Positions 6,637-7,549 of a DNA stretch of 7,549 nt are shown piece after piece. The notes below the pieces were generated by a model. That model saw only the letters and a list, made by a program, of their open reading frames with translations, made no database searches and had not been told where the DNA came from. The first letter of the stretch is position 1; every line of letters starts with the position of its first letter. The DNA comes from JBLHGU01 sp047615875 (GTDB lineage Bacteria; Pseudomonadota; Gammaproteobacteria; Arenicellales; CAJQKF01), in the NCBI GenBank assembly GCA_047615875.1, contig JBLHGU010000243.1, positions 1 through 7,549 of the forward strand, read 5' to 3'. Both the position numbers and the translations under genes were made by a program.

Positions 6637-6673
6637 GCACACAATCCGGGGTATCTGAGAATTGAAAAAACAT

Positions 6674-7549
6674 ATGCAATTGCTAGCTGATATTGGCGGT
6701 ACAAATACACGTATAGCGAGTCTTGATGCTGGTGGTAATATTTCCAACATTGTCGTGCAAAAAAATGATGCCTTCGATAATCTGAAAGAAATACTCATTC
6801 AATATGTGCATAGAAACGCTTCTCAGAACCATTTTGTTTCCGGTGCTCTGGCGGTAGCCGCCCCGGTGGAAGGCGATACAGTACATTTTACTAATCGCAG
6901 TTGGCATTATAGTAATGATGAGCTCGCAAATGACCTTGGAATGTCGTTTTTAAAAACGATTAATGATTTTACAGCCAATGCGATGAGCTTACCGTTCCTG
7001 ACTGGTTCTGATGTGATATCGGTGGGGTCAGGACACTCTATGCCAGGTAAACCACTAGCGATTATAGGGCCTGGTACCGGTCTAGGAGTTTCTAGCCTTA
7101 TCCCCGATGCATCGGGACAATGGACGGCTATAAGTGGCGAAGGGGGACATGTGACTTTGGCTGCGGGTAGCAATCTTGAGGCTAGAATTATACAGACTGT
7201 TCGAGAAGAGCATGGCCATGTTTCCGCTGAAAGACTGCTATGTGGCAGTGGACTTACCAATCTTTATCAGGCTATATGCTGGGAAAAAGGCGTTAAACCG
7301 AAGTTGGTCAAGCCAGAGATAGTTGGTTCGCTGGCAAAGCAAGGAGATCTTATTGCCCAGCAAACGATAGCCATGTTTTTCTCATTACTTGGCAGTGTTG
7401 CGGGTAATCTTGCGTTAACTTTAGGATCAAAAGGTGGGGTCTATATCGCCGGAGGCATTGTTCCCCGTTTTAAAGAAGATTTTGTTGTATCAAATTTTCG
7501 TAGTCGTTTCTCAGACAAAGGTCGATATAAGCATTACAACGATAGTATA
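6674..7549 (+). CDS. glk: Glucokinase (3' end outside the window)
   Basis: Glucokinase phosphorylates glucose to glucose-6-phosphate with ATP, feeding glycolysis or the Entner-Doudoroff pathway in the cytosol. The 292 codons present align along nearly the whole E. coli Glk (321 residues); about 26 C-terminal residues lie beyond the right edge. Motifs are ATP-phosphate binding DIGGTNTR (6-13), catalytic base D98 in INDFTANAMS, IGPGTGLGV (131-139), GEGGHV (155-160; E156, H159 at the glucose site), SAERLLCGSGL with E186, and GGVYIAGGIVPRF (254-266). All key residues are intact. ATG 6674 matches the family N-terminus. An in-frame TTG at 6662 is possible, and an in-frame TGA at 6656-6658 limits further extension. 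No strong Shine-Dalgarno site precedes the ATG. No bacterial ROK-type cysteine motif is seen, which supports the E. coli-type (non-ROK) family. Confidence 0.95.
   Translation, partial: MQLLADIGGTNTRIASLDAGGNISNIVVQKNDAFDNLKEILIQYVHRNASQNHFVSGALAVAAPVEGDTVHFTNRSWHYSNDELANDLGMSFLKTINDFTANAMSLPFLTGSDVISVGSGHSMPGKPLAIIGPGTGLGVSSLIPDASGQWTAISGEGGHVTLAAGSNLEARIIQTVREEHGHVSAERLLCGSGLTNLYQAICWEKGVKPKLVKPEIVGSLAKQGDLIAQQTIAMFFSLLGSVAGNLALTLGSKGGVYIAGGIVPRFKEDFVVSNFRSRFSDKGRYKHYNDSI

Larger units (their letters stand above)
5837..6640 (-). pseudogene. Decayed PAS-GGDEF diguanylate cyclase gene, N-terminus missing
   Basis: GGDEF domains make cyclic di-GMP. On the minus strand, family pieces appear in order but in several frames. 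A PAS-like end is HFQYQQYVLGITMDV (6532-6488). A second sensor-like stretch contains IYDHEQNHILAIFWDAAERI (about 6402-6343). The domain start NHLTG (6307-6293) is followed by DRAFGRSDSMDRQRLKHQ in another frame. The core then reads KGINNNFCNAAGGAVLQ, and the signature itself reads YSGDKF (6081-6064) instead of YGGDEF. The end piece DQALYVAKENGRN (5884-5846), with its stop at 5837-5839, is in a further frame. So the catalytic motif is changed (G to S, E to K) and several frameshifts are present. The gene runs into the glucokinase start with no clear N-terminus. GGDEF identity is firm; the PAS calls are tentative. Confidence 0.78.

Noticed and set aside
1..7549. A complete new defence or mobile system
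   Set aside because: No nuclease, methylase, toxin-antitoxin pair, reverse transcriptase, integrase or CRISPR-like repeat is visible. The intact genes are known metabolic families and the rest are remnants.

Overview
The window reads as chromosomal DNA of a gammaproteobacterium with moderate GC content. The supporting genes are an Escherichia-type glucokinase, a homodimeric-type pyruvate dehydrogenase E1 (aceE) remnant, a YibF-like glutathione transferase and an IS66-family transposase tail. The genus cannot be fixed from the sequence. The region looks like an accessory segment that is eroding: intact metabolic genes sit between at least four broken ones.

Left edge (1-557): the last 55 codons of an IS66-type transposase run in from outside and end at a probable IS right end near position 172. 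Abutting it is the 3' part of an aceE-like gene, with an internal deletion and a premature stop, so the insertion appears to have cut into aceE.

Left-centre, plus strand (558-3825): an aldo/keto reductase, a MalY/PatB-type PLP-dependent C-S lyase/aminotransferase (2 nt gap), a MAPEG membrane protein broken by a one-base deletion, and a YibF-like glutathione S-transferase (11 nt after the MAPEG stop). Together these suggest handling of thiol or glutathione conjugates and carbonyl compounds. That is inference from family membership. A convergent PAPS-type sulfotransferase-like gene follows on the minus strand (3866-4642).

Right-centre, minus strand (4677-6640, read right to left): a decayed PAS-GGDEF gene, an open histidine-kinase-like gene starting 2 nt after the GGDEF stop, and immediately after it a decayed EAL domain lacking its first part. 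The GGDEF and EAL remnants are in several reading frames and are not single ORFs, so a normal gene caller would leave these stretches blank. The kinase-like ORF between them is open but appears to have lost its ATP-binding residues.

Right edge, plus strand (6674-7549): glucokinase, cut by the window end about 26 codons short of the E. coli length. Its upstream region overlaps the PAS-like start of the GGDEF remnant and contains two small inverted repeats. I found no tRNA, rRNA, CRISPR array or convincing complete new defence or mobile system.
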